Below are positions 1 to 13,025 of a stretch of DNA of 64,000 nt, piece after piece. The notes below the pieces were generated by a model, which ran no database searches, was not told the origin of the DNA, and was given only the letters and a program-made list of their open reading frames with translations. Every line of letters starts with the position of its first letter. The first letter of the stretch is position 1. The translations under genes were made by a program, and so were the position numbers. Source of the DNA: Amyelois transitella (taxonomy: Eukaryota; Arthropoda; Insecta; Lepidoptera; Pyralidae); assembly GCF_032362555.1 (NCBI RefSeq), contig NC_083527.1:4712001-4776000 (forward strand), written 5' to 3'.

Positions 1-3000
1 ATAATTTTTAAACTTAGGGTAAGGAGAAAGATTTTACTGTAAGGTGTTTGTAAAAAATGCAGATACCTAATATAATAAGCGGGAATAAACAAGTTTTATA
101 AATTACATTGCTTACGCATCAATTATTGTAACCTCGTTCTATATAATGTTTACCGATTGCTTCTCGGAACAGATATGTAATTGTAAAAATATTTACAAGC
201 CGAATCGTGATTAGACGGGGCACTGGCCATTATTCGATATTGATTTATACTGTCAATTGTCATTTATTGCCCAACATTTGTTTATACACAGTCTGGTCAT
301 AGGGAGGACCCAAGGTCCGCCTGTGTCTGACTACCTACAGAAAGAGACAAAACACGATTAACAACCGTTATGGACATATGTGACGCCAGGTAAATCATAT
401 TACTATGAGGGCCTTAAATATGGAAACGGAATAGGAGAAGACTGTAATCTATAAACCCAGAGCAAAGTATAACCACAGAGCGAAGTTAGCTAACATTTCC
501 AAAGCACCCGGTGGGGGGTGGTACCTATGCGCAATGCACATGCACCGCGGACCTCTAGTGAACCCCGCGCCGGCTTCCTGGATCGATAGCGGCGTGATAA
601 CCTTCGCTTGTAAGTATATTTTGCGTTGGGATGCAGAGGCGAGAGCTTCAGGGTTACCAGAACGGAAAATTTTAACTCCTGAAGTTCAAGAACTTTCTAG
701 TTTTTAGTTCGTCTTAATCGTAACGAGTATAGTATCTGCATACCCCGATGGAAAACAGGCGTAATGGTATGAATGTAGTTTGTCTTTTAATTAAAATTAA
801 CTTAATTTACTTCGCACCCGTGAGAATTTGCAGAAAGTTACAATGTTATTTCTGAAGTCATCATTCTGTCTGTCATCGAAATGGGTTTTTGAATTTTGAA
901 TACGATCCCACCAGATACTCATATTAGCCAAAGATATATGTGGAAATCTTAACGTAAGACAACCCTAGCCGGAGAGACTTGGCCGGCCCTCGACCCCAGA
1001 TACGGAGATTACGCGGTAATGAGGGCAGATACCAAGATTCAGGTCAATGGAGATGAAGCCTTATTATATTTAGGGCGTCCCAAATTCTAATTTCGTTTGG
1101 GTTGTACTAATAAAAATTCCAAGTGAGTGTACGTAAAATATCTAAATTTGTTACAGAGCAAAGCATCGATTGGCGTTTATTTCACCAAAAATTAAAACGC
1201 ATAGAAGAAAACATTAATATCAACTAATAATATGGAAAATAATGTTAGGTTGTTTGTTGTCTCTTCACGCGCTCTTTTATAAACCAATCTTCTTGATATT
1301 TCGCGTACTTACAATTAAGAATCTGAAGGACATAGGGTAGTTTGAAATGCGAAAAACCTATATTCTTTTGTATGTGGCGCTAAATTCGCGCGGGCGAAGC
1401 AGCGCGTAAAAGCAAGTATTTAATATCTTTAAACAGTACAAAAGGCAGCTTTTATCGCAAATGCAAATAAAATAAGAAAGTCATACAATAAATCTTTTTA
1501 AATTGTTTCTATGTTAATGATACATATATACCTACTGCAGAATGGAATATTCTTGGCACCTAGAAGTCTCTGCAGTTGAACAAACACTGTGTTCCTTATC
1601 ATCGTCAAATGCTACCATTCCACGTTGCCGCTGTGATTGGCGTAAATAAATAAATTACCTAAATACACAGCTTTGCACGATTTATTAGTCTTTATTGACA
1701 AAATTACTAGCATTTGCCTGCATCCATGCCTGTATTGTATGAGCAAAGCACCAAAATCCTAATAGTATATAATATTTAGAAAAAGTTCCTTCATACCCAT
1801 AATGAAATTGTAACTGACCGATATATATACTTGAAAGAATTGCCAAAAACTAAATACCGATATGACGAACAGACTCCTAAAATATGATTTTTAGAATTGC
1901 TATCTGTATGTTTTTACTCGCATCTCGAGAAAACTATGCAGATTAAGACAGGGGGCCAGCTAACTAAATTCCACGCGGACGGAGTCGCGAGCAACAGCTA
2001 GTGTAAAATATGTATACAGTTGACAAGTTACCACGAGCTTTGCTGGTGAGATGTAATTAATAATTATACGACATGATTGTGTCTAATCAGTGGTGTGTAA
2101 ATAAGCGAGGTGCATGACACGAGACTGGAGGCTGACACGGATTCATCTATCACGTGTTTGATGACCCTCCAACTCCTGTTTTGTTGATAACAAGTTGTGC
2201 ACAAGGTCCGCACATATAAAGTGAACACATTTCATGGGTTTTCAAAAGATTTATATGGGAAGACACGACATTTTTAATATCCAGATGTTTCTGCACTGAC
2301 AGGGCTACGCTTCAGTGGGAATACAAATGATATAGACATTCAGCTAGAATGTTTGATAAGCCCTTTAATTTCGTGAAAAAAAAACGCCGTCATTAATTTA
2401 AAAAAATCTTTATTATGAATACTTTTTGGAGACTTAGAAATGCAAGTCATACGAAAGGGTTGAAAGCAGGAATATTGAAGTCTGACAACATCATACTGAG
2501 GATTGGTACTTTTGAAATTATTTCGGAAGTAAATGCTGCAGACTAATTCGTCTACTGTATTCGGTATTTAAGGAACCATAACTTTCATAGGAGCATTACA
2601 TTAAAAAATATTTGCTGGAAGAGCATTCTAACGATCTATTTTACTGATACTTATTGTGTCCAAAACCCGTCTTAAAATCGATATTACGTTTTGGGTACTT
2701 CCATCATAAGAAATATGACAGGAAACGCGGCTTACCTAATTCCACGATCGTAAACGGCTTCCTATCGTTTAACCATGTAAATAAGGTGTATGGAAATTCA
2801 CACTAATGCATACACTGCGCACAAGAACTGCTTGTCAGTATGTTTATAATAAATAGCATGTTATTTCAAATTACAGAGAGATTAAAGAAAGCGAAAAGAA
2901 AATAGCAAAGTGGTACTTCTTTTGCTTTGTAGTGTGACGAGCTTCTTACTATTCCACGGAGGAACTTAAGGACCGTCTAATGGACGAAGTTGGCTTTTGT

Positions 3001-5100
3001 AAAAACAGTGAAGAATATTTACTTCCATTCTCGATAATGAGAACTCTTAGCGTTAGCAAAAATTATAGCTCTAAAATAATAGTGGTTAAAGTTAAAATAC
3101 CAAGCCGGGTCCAAAAACCTATCGTTATTGTTATTGACGTCAACCGGACACAACGTTCATATGTGCCCCCGTATCAACCAAAACCGCGCCAATTAATGTT
3201 ATCTCATGCGATTTCTACTTTGGCGCCCAATTCCCTGGGGTCAGGATTCGTGTGCTTGACATTAAAGATTAGCTGATAGCGATTGCGTCATTAGTTATTT
3301 TAGTATTTTATCATCGTAGTTCCGTAACTGTTTCGCTGTTGGCAGGCAAAAGATTTTTATAATCTAAAAAAAAGATGATTTATATATCATAACAAACGTA
3401 CAGTTTATTTATGATTTTTATTGACCAATCTTGATATTATCACTCAACGTTGACGCTAGGTACTCGACATCCGAATTTTAACTGAAAGTTTCAGGAAGAA
3501 TAAACGTTTACAGTAACCCCAACTTCTTAGCTTATCGATCTAATTTCTCTTATATTTAAGACCGGTAACCATCTCTAGAGGCTTGAGGATCCAGGGACCG
3601 AATAGGTTTGATTGAAAGAGTATGTAAGATATGCCATCCGTTTCTACCAAGTAGCAGTTTTCACGTTAAAAATATCCAGTGATTAAAAAAAATTAGCCCC
3701 TGCCTTGTTAGTATTTTATACTTCATATTATAAATAAAGTTTATTTCCTGTATGCGCTCATCTCGGTAAGTTGTGGACAGTTTTTTTCAGTTTGAAAGAG
3801 GGTTGCATGAAAAATAATTATATTTATGCTACCCAAGCGAAGCCGGGGCGCTAGCGTAATACAAAGTTGGTTCTTTCTTGATGTTTCTGTCTAGACAAAG
3901 AAATGAATACCATCCATATAACTATATTTTATAATTATTGCAATAAACCGTGAAATTATTAATAAAACAAACACAGTTATCAGTCGCAGCATTGTTTTAT
4001 ATCACAACGTGTTTAATCATAATAAAGTTTGTAAACTATACAGACAATAAAATAATTATGTCAGTTTCAAAGAATCTTGTGTTATCACTCTATAATAAAA
4101 TAAACGGAATCAGTTTAAATATTATTAAAATAAAGATGGCGACGAGTTAAGTGCTTCCATTTACTGCGTTTTCTACACAAGGAATTAAAGGTTTTTATTT
4201 CTTAACTATATGAAGTTTTCAGTTTCGTGGATGGCGTAAAAGGCGACTGACACCCACGCTTGCTTACATCCTATGTGGACAAGAAAAAGGTCCAGACGGG
4301 AGTCGCTTCGTAAATATTCTCTTACCTATTCCTCCATAGTTTCAAGACGGATCCTAAGATCCGCTACAAAAAAAAAACCGGAACATTTCAAAAGCCCGAA
4401 AATATCAAGATTTCCCAGAATTCCCGCTGGATCAATAACTATATTTTGCAGATCGCGGATATCTTGCTTGTTTCTTAAAGTATGCTTTACTTATAAAACA
4501 GAAATAGTAGTTAATAAACTTACTACAAAAAATCCCACTGTATTTTTATCACAGAACTCACGTTCCACATAGGGCGAAAGAACAAAACAGAGTGAAAAAA
4601 CGTTAATTAACTAATACAATACACATAATATATATATTATTGCTTCTCCAACACTGATTTGAGTTTTGTAATGGTCATTGCCAAGTGTAATGGGTGTGCA
4701 TTGTGTGCCTGTTACGCTCATTTTGTCGATATAAAAGGAAACAAATGTTGAGAGAATTGATTTTAAAATTCAATATTTTTTTAACAAATAAAATTGTTTG
4801 TCGACATCTCTACACAATCATAGCGGGAACAACTACACAACAACAGCTAAATCACACTATTTTACGGATTTAAAAGAATAAATGGAATCGTGTGACTAAA
4901 CATAGTCTAAGCATCAGTTCCCCAGGGAATAAACTCAGCGTGGTGAGAAAATCTACACTTTGATGGCGATCGACCCCGATACATCACTGCCGCTATAAAT
5001 TTGTCAACAGCATTGGATACTTTGTAAATGTAATTATAATGTATCCTGAATTCCTAATCTAACATGATAGCCACTAACTGTATGCCGAATTTTAGCAAAA
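1..5100. other. Gene-poor, AT-rich intergenic region
   Basis: I see no supported gene here. The open frames at 2980-3276, 3950-4150 and 4273-4572 have low-complexity translations, no recognisable domain and no conserved neighbouring exon. Small pieces of repeat are visible: a LINE tail near 1970-2003 (ccacgcggacggagtcgcga), another at about 3833-3860 (gcgaagccggggcg), and a GC-richer patch at 505-615 that ends in a plausible splice donor (cttgtaagta near 608-617). That patch could be a non-coding first exon of a gene to the right, but nothing proves it. Confidence 0.5.
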
Positions 5101-5157
5101 TCTCTCTGTTGAGCAATGGTGCAGATAAAAGAAAGTGCTTAATTTAAAAAAAATTAA

Positions 5158-5163
5158 TTTATT
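5158..5163 (-). terminator. Candidate poly(A) signal of the CCDC59-like gene
   Basis: TTTATT on the plus strand reads AATAAA on the minus strand, about 490 bp downstream of the stop codon at 5656. This would give a 3' UTR of roughly half a kilobase. Other AATAAA-like hexamers occur in this AT-rich stretch, so the choice is tentative. Confidence 0.35.
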
Positions 5164-5655
5164 GCCAATTTTTAATTACATAGTCACAAATTTAAATGCA
5201 AGCAACATTTTCTTAACCTAGTTACTCAAAAATTCAGTAAAAAAGAACAATTCATTTCCAAAATGAAAAAAAAAAATGGAACTAAAGCAATGTTTTTAAA
5301 ATACATTAGAACTATTAAGTACATTACTATAATAACATTCTGAACTCCTGCTCATCTCTGAAAGCAAATAGGTATTTTCTTGTAAAGGTATTAAAAAACT
5401 GATGGTGTTTAGTCACCAGCATATCAGCCTACCCAAATTCATTGAAAATTCGCCTCTATTAACGCGTCAGAGAGTTCCATGCCAGTAACATGATAAATGA
5501 TAAGGTGTATGGCAAAAGCACGGCATATTATATAAAAGTTTTTACTAGATTTGCTGTTATGCAATTGTAAAAATACAAGTCAATAATTGTATATCATTTA
5601 AGCTTATTCATCTCAGCTAGTAGTTGAATCATGTAGTTATTTTCCTGTCATTTTT

Positions 5656-6291
5656 CTAATTTCCTCCTTTTTGAATCTTCTCCAGCAGCAACTCGAGCCG
5701 TCCAGTCATCACTGGCTGCCCCTTCTTAGTCTTCCTACTCAACTTCTTGAACCTATCCTGTTTCTTCTTCTTATACTCTTGCAACTTCTGCATTCTCTCT
5801 TCTTTCATCTTTTCCTTTTCATGTTTCTTTTCCAACTTCTCCTGCTGTATTTTACTGTATTGCTCTTTAGCCTTTTGAAATGGATCCTTATTCTTTATTT
5901 TATTCTCTTTTTCAATAAGATCGGGATGTCTAACAAATTTACCTACTTCCTTGCCGGAGTCTACATTGTCTTCATCAAACGATTTAGGTTTGTAACTACC
6001 AGCGGTCTCATTTTTCACATCTTTATAATAATTACGTAACAGCTTTTTCTTTCGCTGCTCTTCCCACTGTTCCAGCTTGTATTTTTTGCTATATTTTTTT
6101 AAACGATAAGTTTTCTTATCGAATGGTTTCTTTTCATCAGCAGATTTTTCCTTTTTTGTCCCAGCATCACCTATATTTCTGTTTTTATTGAATTGATTTT
6201 GTCTCTTTTCCTTCTGTTGTTGTTTGCTATCATCATTCTTGGGATTACCTTTCTTGTTTGAAAAGAAAAATGAGTCCTTCTTACTGTCCAT
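5656..6291 (-). CDS. CCDC59: CCDC59/TAP26-like rRNA-processing family protein
   Basis: A 211-residue intronless open frame, extremely rich in Lys, Glu and Gln. Known family: vertebrate CCDC59 (thyroid transcription factor 1-associated protein 26) belongs with yeast Fyv7 to a small nucleolar family linked to pre-rRNA processing. What I see: a conserved core around residues 70-95 (KKYKLEQWEEQRKKKLLRNY), a long charged coiled-coil segment around 140-190, and the C-terminal signature GQPVMTGRLELLLEKIQ, which matches the end of the family. Length is close to the family's usual 200-240 aa. The start at 6289-6291 is the first ATG. An acceptor-like 'tttatag' lies about 20 nt upstream, so a spliced 5' UTR is possible. 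The antisense frame at 5671-6039 is a shadow. The family assignment rests on recalled motifs and not on a search. Confidence 0.75.
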   Translation of the reverse strand: MDSKKDSFFFSNKKGNPKNDDSKQQQKEKRQNQFNKNRNIGDAGTKKEKSADEKKPFDKKTYRLKKYSKKYKLEQWEEQRKKKLLRNYYKDVKNETAGSYKPKSFDEDNVDSGKEVGKFVRHPDLIEKENKIKNKDPFQKAKEQYSKIQQEKLEKKHEKEKMKEERMQKLQEYKKKKQDRFKKLSRKTKKGQPVMTGRLELLLEKIQKGGN

Positions 6292-9200
6292 TTTTGTCAG
6301 AACTCAAGACCTATAAAGAAATGAGAAAGCGTGTTTGATAACAACAAAATAATCACAAAAAAGGAGCATGCAAACAAAAATAATAAAGCAATGAAATAAA
6401 CACGCTTTCACATTTCCTTATGGGTGAAGTTTGAGAAAGAGTGTAATAGTGAAAAATGGCAATCAAATCGATATTGATTTCTTAAATTTTAAATAACAGT
6501 GAATTGCACATTTGAGTGCAACAAATATGTGCCATTCTTAATTTGTTTCACACATAAAATAATAAAGTGACTATAAATGTAGGTATTGTGTAATATTAAG
6601 TACCTATCTAGGTGAGAATTTTTTTTTATAAAATACTTTCAAGTAATAAGTAGGTTCATGTGCGATAAAGGTTGTATTTGAAGAAAAAAATATAATGTGC
6701 CAATTTGTAACCTCAGAACAACAACTTTTCGGTAGGGACCTTGATTTTTTTATTTTTAGGTTAGATGTATGTTATCAGATAATAGCTGATTATGAATAGA
6801 AATTGTTAGAAATGATAGACCGCTTTTTCAGATTTCTTAAGATGTTCTAGTTTTATCTACACGTCGGATCTGCCGTGTGGTCTGTGTGGTGACGTAAAAG
6901 TCGCCAAACCTATGATTCAGACAGACATTTTGTTTGTTCAGTTGCAATAGTAGATAGACTACCTGCAAGGTTGATTTATGTCATCGATAGTGGAACACAT
7001 ATGGAAAATTTCGAGTGATGACGAAAACAGGGCAATTTACCGCAAACAGTAAATTGCCTATTTACACAGGAATTATGACGAAATAACTAAATAGCAGACT
7101 TAAATAACTGGACCAACAGGCATCGTATGTCCGCAAAAATAAGGAATGTTATAAATTTGTACGCAATAATACGGTGAAGATATGAAATATCTTTATAATA
7201 ATTTGTAATTACTTACCAAAATAAGCCACCCACTGGGTAGGCTTTGAATTATCGGCGGAATCTTGATAGTTTAGTTGCACTTGGCACAAAAAAACTTAAC
7301 CACGATTACAGATTTTATGACACGGTTTTTCGTGCGAAAAACTTTACCGACCATGCCCTATTGCCGTTTATTTTAATGATTTTTACAATGAAACGCGATG
7401 AACGTTTCACAAATTGTCACAAAAGGAAATGGTTTGTTCTGCGGTTCGGAAGGAAACGACGAAGCGCGAGCTACGCCATCTGCTCTGTGTCAATATAAAT
7501 GTCAAGCAAAATAATATCGATTGATGGAACGGAGCATGCGTGTTATTTATTGATCAGTTTACCAAGTAATAGATAGAGAGAAAATTAAATAAATAAAATA
7601 TTTATTTCTTTAAATCTTAAAAAATAATAATTTATTATTTATAGTCAGAAATTACTCAAATAAATAACCGTCGTCGATTAAATTGGCAAAGAAAGAAAGC
7701 GTACATTGGAACGTATTTTTGACATTTAAAACGCCATCTAACGTGTAAGTTGAACAAAAACCAGAAAAGCAAGAAGAAACCTACCTCTAAATGTCAAATA
7801 TAAAAAAGCGGGAAATTTTGAATCTTACAAACAAAACAATAGGTTATTCCGTCCTCGCAGCGGTAGAGGAATGAGCCCCTCTGTGAGCTGGAATAACCAT
7901 TTGCTACAAATATCCAGCTCACAGATTTTGTTTACGCGATTTAGCATACGCGCTGTGATTGACTGATGGCGGTGTAACGTAGTAATGTCGCCAGGTCGCC
8001 TCGCTTCTTTTAACCTGTGGACTAGCAACGTAAAGATCAATTCCAACCTCCAGCTGAAAGTGGCCTTCGAGTCTTCTTTAGATTATTGGCTTTGTCTACC
8101 CCATAATGGATATAGACGTATATGAATGTAGACTGTAGAAGATTTTCACCATATAGATAGGTACCTGGTTAATGATATGACGCAATTTATGTGACTTTAT
8201 TTAATATTACACTTATGCTGTCAAACAGGTTTGATCAACGAAGTTGAAATAAGTCATTATGCTAATTATGTATAGATCAAAATTATTGAAATACATCAGG
8301 TATTGTAAAACCCGCTGTTAACCGCGACTTCACCTGTCAAGTCTAAATATTTTCGACGGCGTAACAACAAGATTTTCATTTGTTGCCGCTTTCATTGCCT
8401 GTCCGACTGCACTTTCATGTATACTATATACAAAGAAATATATGTATATTTGTTTTCTATGTAATAAATAAACTTAGAAAAAACCGAACTTTTTTTATTA
8501 TTCTTCGCACCCGGAGCTTCAGGAGTAATTAATATGATTTCTGTGAAATTCCCACTGGAAAGAAGCTCTGGGCCAATGTTTAATATAAAGTACCTATGAA
8601 CTATGTACTTTAGAAAGTACTATCAGGGCGAGTCAACGTTCGCAATACACGACCCACCGCACATATTGGGTTACGGCAGTGGCGACTTAGATGTACAATC
8701 GTGTACAGAAGTTAGCATAGCAACGATATTTGAGGATTTTCGAAAGGTAAAGTATCAAACTGAAAATATCGTCCACGTTCCAAGGCGCACTGGTTTGAAT
8801 CCCACCACTGTCTTGACTCTTCTCTGATTTACATACATTAGTTTGATGTAAACTTCGTGAATGAACCTGTTCATTCAGTGAAGACGTGGCCTGGAAGACT
8901 GAGTCAAAGTCATAAAATTCGAAATTTTGAAGACCAAAGCTCTCTTGGATTCAATGAAAGGTTTCAAATCCGTCACTTACGATATGATTGGCTTGAACAA
9001 TCCGCGCGGGAAGAAAATTTGCAAGCGCACACTATATTTTTCATAGCAAACAACCACAATGAAGCAAACTTTAGCCAAATCCTCTACATTGTAGTGTATA
9101 CAAACAATACAAACGAACTAACACTTGTCTCCCCGAATGTACTGATGCACAGTAGACTGGTTTCAATAGGACCTATTACGTTAATCCACAGCTTACTGTC

Positions 9201-9456
9201 TTTGTCGCCAATCGGCCGTCAGTCCGTTCAGTTTCGTTTTGAATTTGAGTCCACCATACTGCCCTACATACTGGTGATTGAAAAAAAAAATGTTAATTTG
9301 AATATGGAAATTAATTTTGAAATTGATGATACCTATCGGAGTCAAGGTATCGCGATGAAGACTTTTTGTTGCCAGTCTTTAAGTTTTAATTTAATAAGTT
9401 TAGTGAATTATAAGTGACTATGCAGGTTAAGTGTTAATAAGTACATAATAATCGAC
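6292..9456. other. Intergenic region without a supported gene
   Basis: AT-rich spacer between the CCDC59-like gene and the first intact SINE. The open frames at 7244-7498 and 7825-8046 have no recognisable protein content. Around 8770-8830 there is a decayed tRNA-type B-box (ggtttgaatcccacc) followed by 'tttacatacattagtttgatgt', which is part of the second SINE family seen intact near 19.9 kb. A longer frame at 8857-9417 is listed separately. Confidence 0.5.
8857..9417 (+). CDS. Uncharacterised 186-codon open frame, doubtful
   Basis: An ATG-to-stop frame of 186 codons, long for this AT content by chance alone but not impossible. The translation has no domain, signal peptide or transmembrane pattern I recognise. 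It is not flanked by convincing splice sites in phase with it, and it begins directly after a decayed SINE segment. It may be a relic of a mobile element or chance. I would not promote it to a gene without transcript or homology support. Confidence 0.12.
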   Translation: MNEPVHSVKTWPGRLSQSHKIRNFEDQSSLGFNERFQIRHLRYDWLEQSAREENLQAHTIFFIANNHNEANFSQILYIVVYTNNTNELTLVSPNVLMHSRLVSIGPITLIHSLLSLSPIGRQSVQFRFEFESTILPYILVIEKKNVNLNMEINFEIDDTYRSQGIAMKTFCCQSLSFNLISLVNYK

Positions 9457-9686
9457 GGCCTCTGTGGCGCAGCGGTAGTACGCTTGTCTGTGACACCAAA
9501 GGTCCCGGGTTCGAATCCCGGCTAGGGCATGATGAGAAAAGAACTTTCTCTGATTGGCCTGGGTCTTGGATGTTTATCTATATAAGTATTTATTATAAAA
9601 TATATTATCGTTGAGTTAGTATCTCGTAACACAAGTCTCGAACTTACTTCGAGACTAACTCAATCTGTGTAATTTGTCTTGTATAT

Positions 9687-9720
<34 letters not shown>
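9457..9720 (+). mobile_element. tRNA-derived SINE, family A, near full length
   Basis: The best copy of this family in the window. It starts with a tRNA-like head carrying an A box (gtggcgcagcggtagtacgc) and a B box (gggttcgaatcccgg), continues through a body with 'cctgggtcttggatgtttat' and 'gttgagttagtatctcgtaa', and ends with 'tcaatctgtgtaatttgtc' and a poly(A) run of about 30. The head does not fold as a functional tRNA with a proper acceptor stem, so it is a retroposon and not a tRNA gene. Confidence 0.85.
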
Positions 9721-9721
<1 letters not shown>

Positions 9722-9902
9722 ATCATACATATATACATAGGTAAGTTATTTTTTTACTTACAAGAAGGGGAAAATTATAGTCTATTTAATCCGACATTAC
9801 GAATTTTTAAAAACTCTAGGAGAAGGAAAAGTTAATGGAAAGAGGAAGATCAAGAATAAAATATTTTCATCATATAAACCAAAAAGTAAACCTTACGACA
9901 TA

Positions 9903-10160
9903 TGTACATACATACATATTATCACGTCTAGGTATATCCCTTGCGGGGTAGACAAAGCCAACAGTCTTGAAAAGACTAAAAGGCCACGTTCAGCTGTTTG
10001 GTTTAATGATAGAATTGAGATTGAAATAGTGACAGGTTGATATCCCATCGCCTACAAGAAGAATTCCAAGTTTATAAGCCTATCCCTTAATCCCTTTTAC
10101 GAAGGAACGAGATAGAGTGGTCCTATTATTTTTTAATTGATGTCGAGAACCACATGTCAC
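9903..10160 (+). repeat. Abundant ~260-bp interspersed repeat (R1), forward copy
   Basis: Full-length example of the commonest repeat in the window. Reference layout: a (CATA)n tract, 'cacgtctatatcccttgcgg', 'agacagagccaacagtcttg', 'cacgttcagctgtttgg', 'aatagtgacaggttg', 'cccttagtcgccttttacga', then a terminal 'gtgccgggaaccacacgg'. I count about 30 full or partial copies in 64 kb, in both orientations. No pol III boxes or coding potential are visible. Confidence 0.85.
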
Positions 10161-10867
10161 GTTAAAACTAAACGTTACAACATACCAAGAAATAAAATTT
10201 AAGAAGACATTACACAACAATTTAAGAAGAAAGAAAATAAGTAAATATAATGTTACTTGACATACCTACGTACATTGTCGTTATGTCGATTCCGGTCGAT
10301 CGTAACTCTCAATTAAAGATACATAGTTGAATCATGATCTATAGTAAGATCGAAGTGAAACATATTTACGGCTATCATCATCCTCTTGGTGTTAAACCCA
10401 GTAACATCATCTCTCTGCAGAGGGACCCGGTTTACGCTTTTGGTTTTTACACGAAGAGACTCCCATCCGTCTCCACAACCATTACAGAGGCAGTATAATA
10501 TGACATACTTATTGCCTTGGGTCATGGTAACAGTTGCACTTATAAATGTGACTATTCCTATATTAGTTTAAATATTTACCGCTATAATCTTGACGTTTCT
10601 CCTATTTATTTGGCGACAATCTTCTTAAAATTGTCTTCTGTGGCTTTATTAACAGAAGAATGTCATAAAATTTGTGGTAGTGGTGCTTAAATTTAGTGGC
10701 TTGACATTACACAGAAAAGAGATGAGGCACCTTATCTGAATACATATACATATATAAAAGAAGACACTGACTGACATCAACACACAGCCGAAACCGGTGC
10801 ATCTAATATAGATTTGAAATTTAGAATGTAGTCCTAGGGGGGACGGAATTAAGTGGGATTTTATGTT

Positions 10868-10966
10868 TCACGTTCAGCTGTTTGGTAGAATTGAGATTCA
10901 AACAGCTGAACGTGGCCTATCAGTCTTTTCAAGACTGTTGGCTCTGACTACCTCGCAAGGAATCAT
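10868..10966. repeat. Two R1 fragments back to back forming a foldback
   Basis: A forward piece of R1 (ttcacgttcagctgtttgg) is joined within about 30 bp to the complementary piece (cagctgaacgtggcctatc), so the arms can pair into a hairpin. The segment continues into a LINE-tail fragment (gcgggcgaagccgccgg) at about 10968-10985. Confidence 0.6.
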
Positions 10967-13004
10967 GCGGGCGAAGCCGCCGGCGTAATCTAGTATGCCT
11001 TTAATAATGATAAATGATAACTTAAGATAACCCTATCTCGTGCATAATATAAGTATCTCCTTGGCCAACCCATCAATGGCCATCTTGTCAGCCTTGTAAA
11101 TACGAGATCAAAGCGTCACGTCATTAATTTTTAATTAACTTTGTGACACCATTTTTTTTAAGGAAGTTATAGTACTCGACTATTTTTTAGAATACTTCTA
11201 ACGCCCTGATCCCACGGGAACAGCGAATTTCCGGGATGAAAGGTAAAGGAACGAGTTGAGGATCTGGTGGGTCAGTCAGGTCACATTAAAAACACCCGAT
11301 TTTCAGATCAAGGCGTGTCATGTCAGGTCGTCATCTCAGTCCAGTCGATAGTCCTTTTTTTACTAATCTGTCAGTCAGTTTTATTCGTCTAAATGTCAAG
11401 CAATGGAGGCTGAACGGCCGCGAAAGTACAATTGGTTACGTTAAGATGGAAAATGCACTTACGTGGTTAGTACGCTTAGAGTGACTGATATTTAAGTAAG
11501 GATGTATAAAATTGGTACCTAAACGTACCTAGATTACTTAGTTATTATGTATCCGACTTTGATTTAGCACGATAAGGTAACAAATAAACAAACCATAATG
11601 TAGGTAGGTACTTACTTAATTTTTGGTATCAATGTGGGTATTTACATAAACATGCTCAATAAAAAGATTATGGTAACTATTATTTAACAAGCTAATGAAA
11701 ATGCGCAATTGTAATTGCTTTCGCAAACTGGTTCGTTAAGTACTTTATATTATGATATACTTATTTGGAAGTAGGTACTTACTTTTTTAAGTTTTAAACT
11801 TTCTGCTTGTTGTTTTCATCAGAAATATTTTTTTTTTAATTTTGCGTGGTTGTGTACAGTGATAGCATAGAAATCAAAATTCCCAAACTTATTGTTTATG
11901 AAGTCTATTAAAATTTTCACTACCATTAACTTTCTTTGTATTTGGGAAGCAAAGGTATGTATGTGTTGAATAAATATAATATTATGCAAGTCTGCTACTG
12001 TTTGTAAAAGTAAACTCATTTATTATTTACATGAACAAAATAAAAAAGTTTTTGGTATCTCGGTATGAATTTCCAAATAATTATTGATTGCTTAATCTCG
12101 AAGTATAGAAAAACTTTACGTCTCCAGGGTCGGTTCACGAATCAAAAACTTAACACATTTTTGCAATACTTGTGATTGCCTAGATGATAGAAACGATATC
12201 AAAACTACAGGTTGCAGAAAACTAAAATTTACCATAAGTATGTTTCAATGAGAAGTGCCCTAAGAGGGGATATCCTGAAATTCCCGTGGGAAATTACGCT
12301 TTACGAGCAGAACAGCTGGCAGAATCTTGATGTCACAGACAGCAGCAGCTATTCGTGAAGGTAGTAGGAATTAAAATTATTAGAATTTTTTTTTAATTTA
12401 GGTAACTACTTAAGTTAGGTACCTACCTAAATTAAAAAACGTATATTATTTGATATGTGTTTCCCATTCTAGATTCATGCCATGTTCAACTGGTCGCAAG
12501 TCTGACCCAATGACGCAAGGTTAAGGTTATTATATCAAACAAGTTTTTTAATTTAACATAAAATAGCTATAGGTAATGCCTTATGGCATTAAGTCAATTT
12601 TTTTTTAGGTGCAATGAAGATTTAATATTTAGAAAAAAATATAGGTAGACTTATGTAATTTAATGCTCTTCCACCACTTTCGACATATTGGTTTCCGACC
12701 ACATACAATTCCTATAGATGATATGGATCTAAAAATTGAATTCACCTAGTGCATCTTACCAATTAGTGTTAGTATGTATCTCTGGTCCGAGTCAGGTTTT
12801 TATACTAAGCGACTCCCGTCTGACCTCTGCAACCATGCAGAACTTGATTCAGGATTTATATTGTATTGTGGTTAAAGATCCTGATATGTCAGAATGTGCA
12901 GGGTTCCTAAAAATTATTTCACTTGAAACTCGATTCGTCACCATTTTTGACCTTTCACAGGACTGCGATAACGGTATTAATTATATCTAACTCTTCATAA
13001 TAAT

Positions 13005-13014
13005 TTGTCCCCAG
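13005..13014 (+). promoter_or_regulatory. Splice acceptor of the transporter's 5' UTR
   Basis: 'ttgtccccag' lies 11 nt before the start codon, a good polypyrimidine-AG acceptor. It implies that at least one non-coding exon and the promoter lie further left. Confidence 0.5.
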
Positions 13015-13025
13015 TATAAGGCACG

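Larger units (their letters stand above)
9721..13014. other. Intergenic/possible 5' UTR-intron region upstream of the transporter
   Basis: Apart from the R1 copies and fragments of SINE family B (minus-strand pieces near 10390-10480 and 12778-12912, recognised by 'cgactcccgtctgacctc'), the stretch is unique AT-rich DNA with no supported coding exon. Because the transporter's start codon follows a splice acceptor at 13013-13014, some of this region is probably its first intron, but I could not identify the upstream exon. Confidence 0.45.

Noticed and set aside
5671-6039. Leu/Phe-rich plus-strand open frame resembling a membrane protein
   Set aside because: It is the antisense of the Lys/Glu-rich CCDC59-like gene, which has the conserved motifs.
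7244-7498. Small basic open frame upstream of the transporter
   Set aside because: No recognisable domain, no splice support and composition typical of chance frames in AT-rich DNA.
9460-9530. Possible tRNA gene (good A and B boxes)
   Set aside because: The same head recurs at 20.7, 23.1, 34.7, 51.9 and 57.8 kb with a common 3' body and, in some, poly(A); the acceptor arms do not pair. It is a SINE head.
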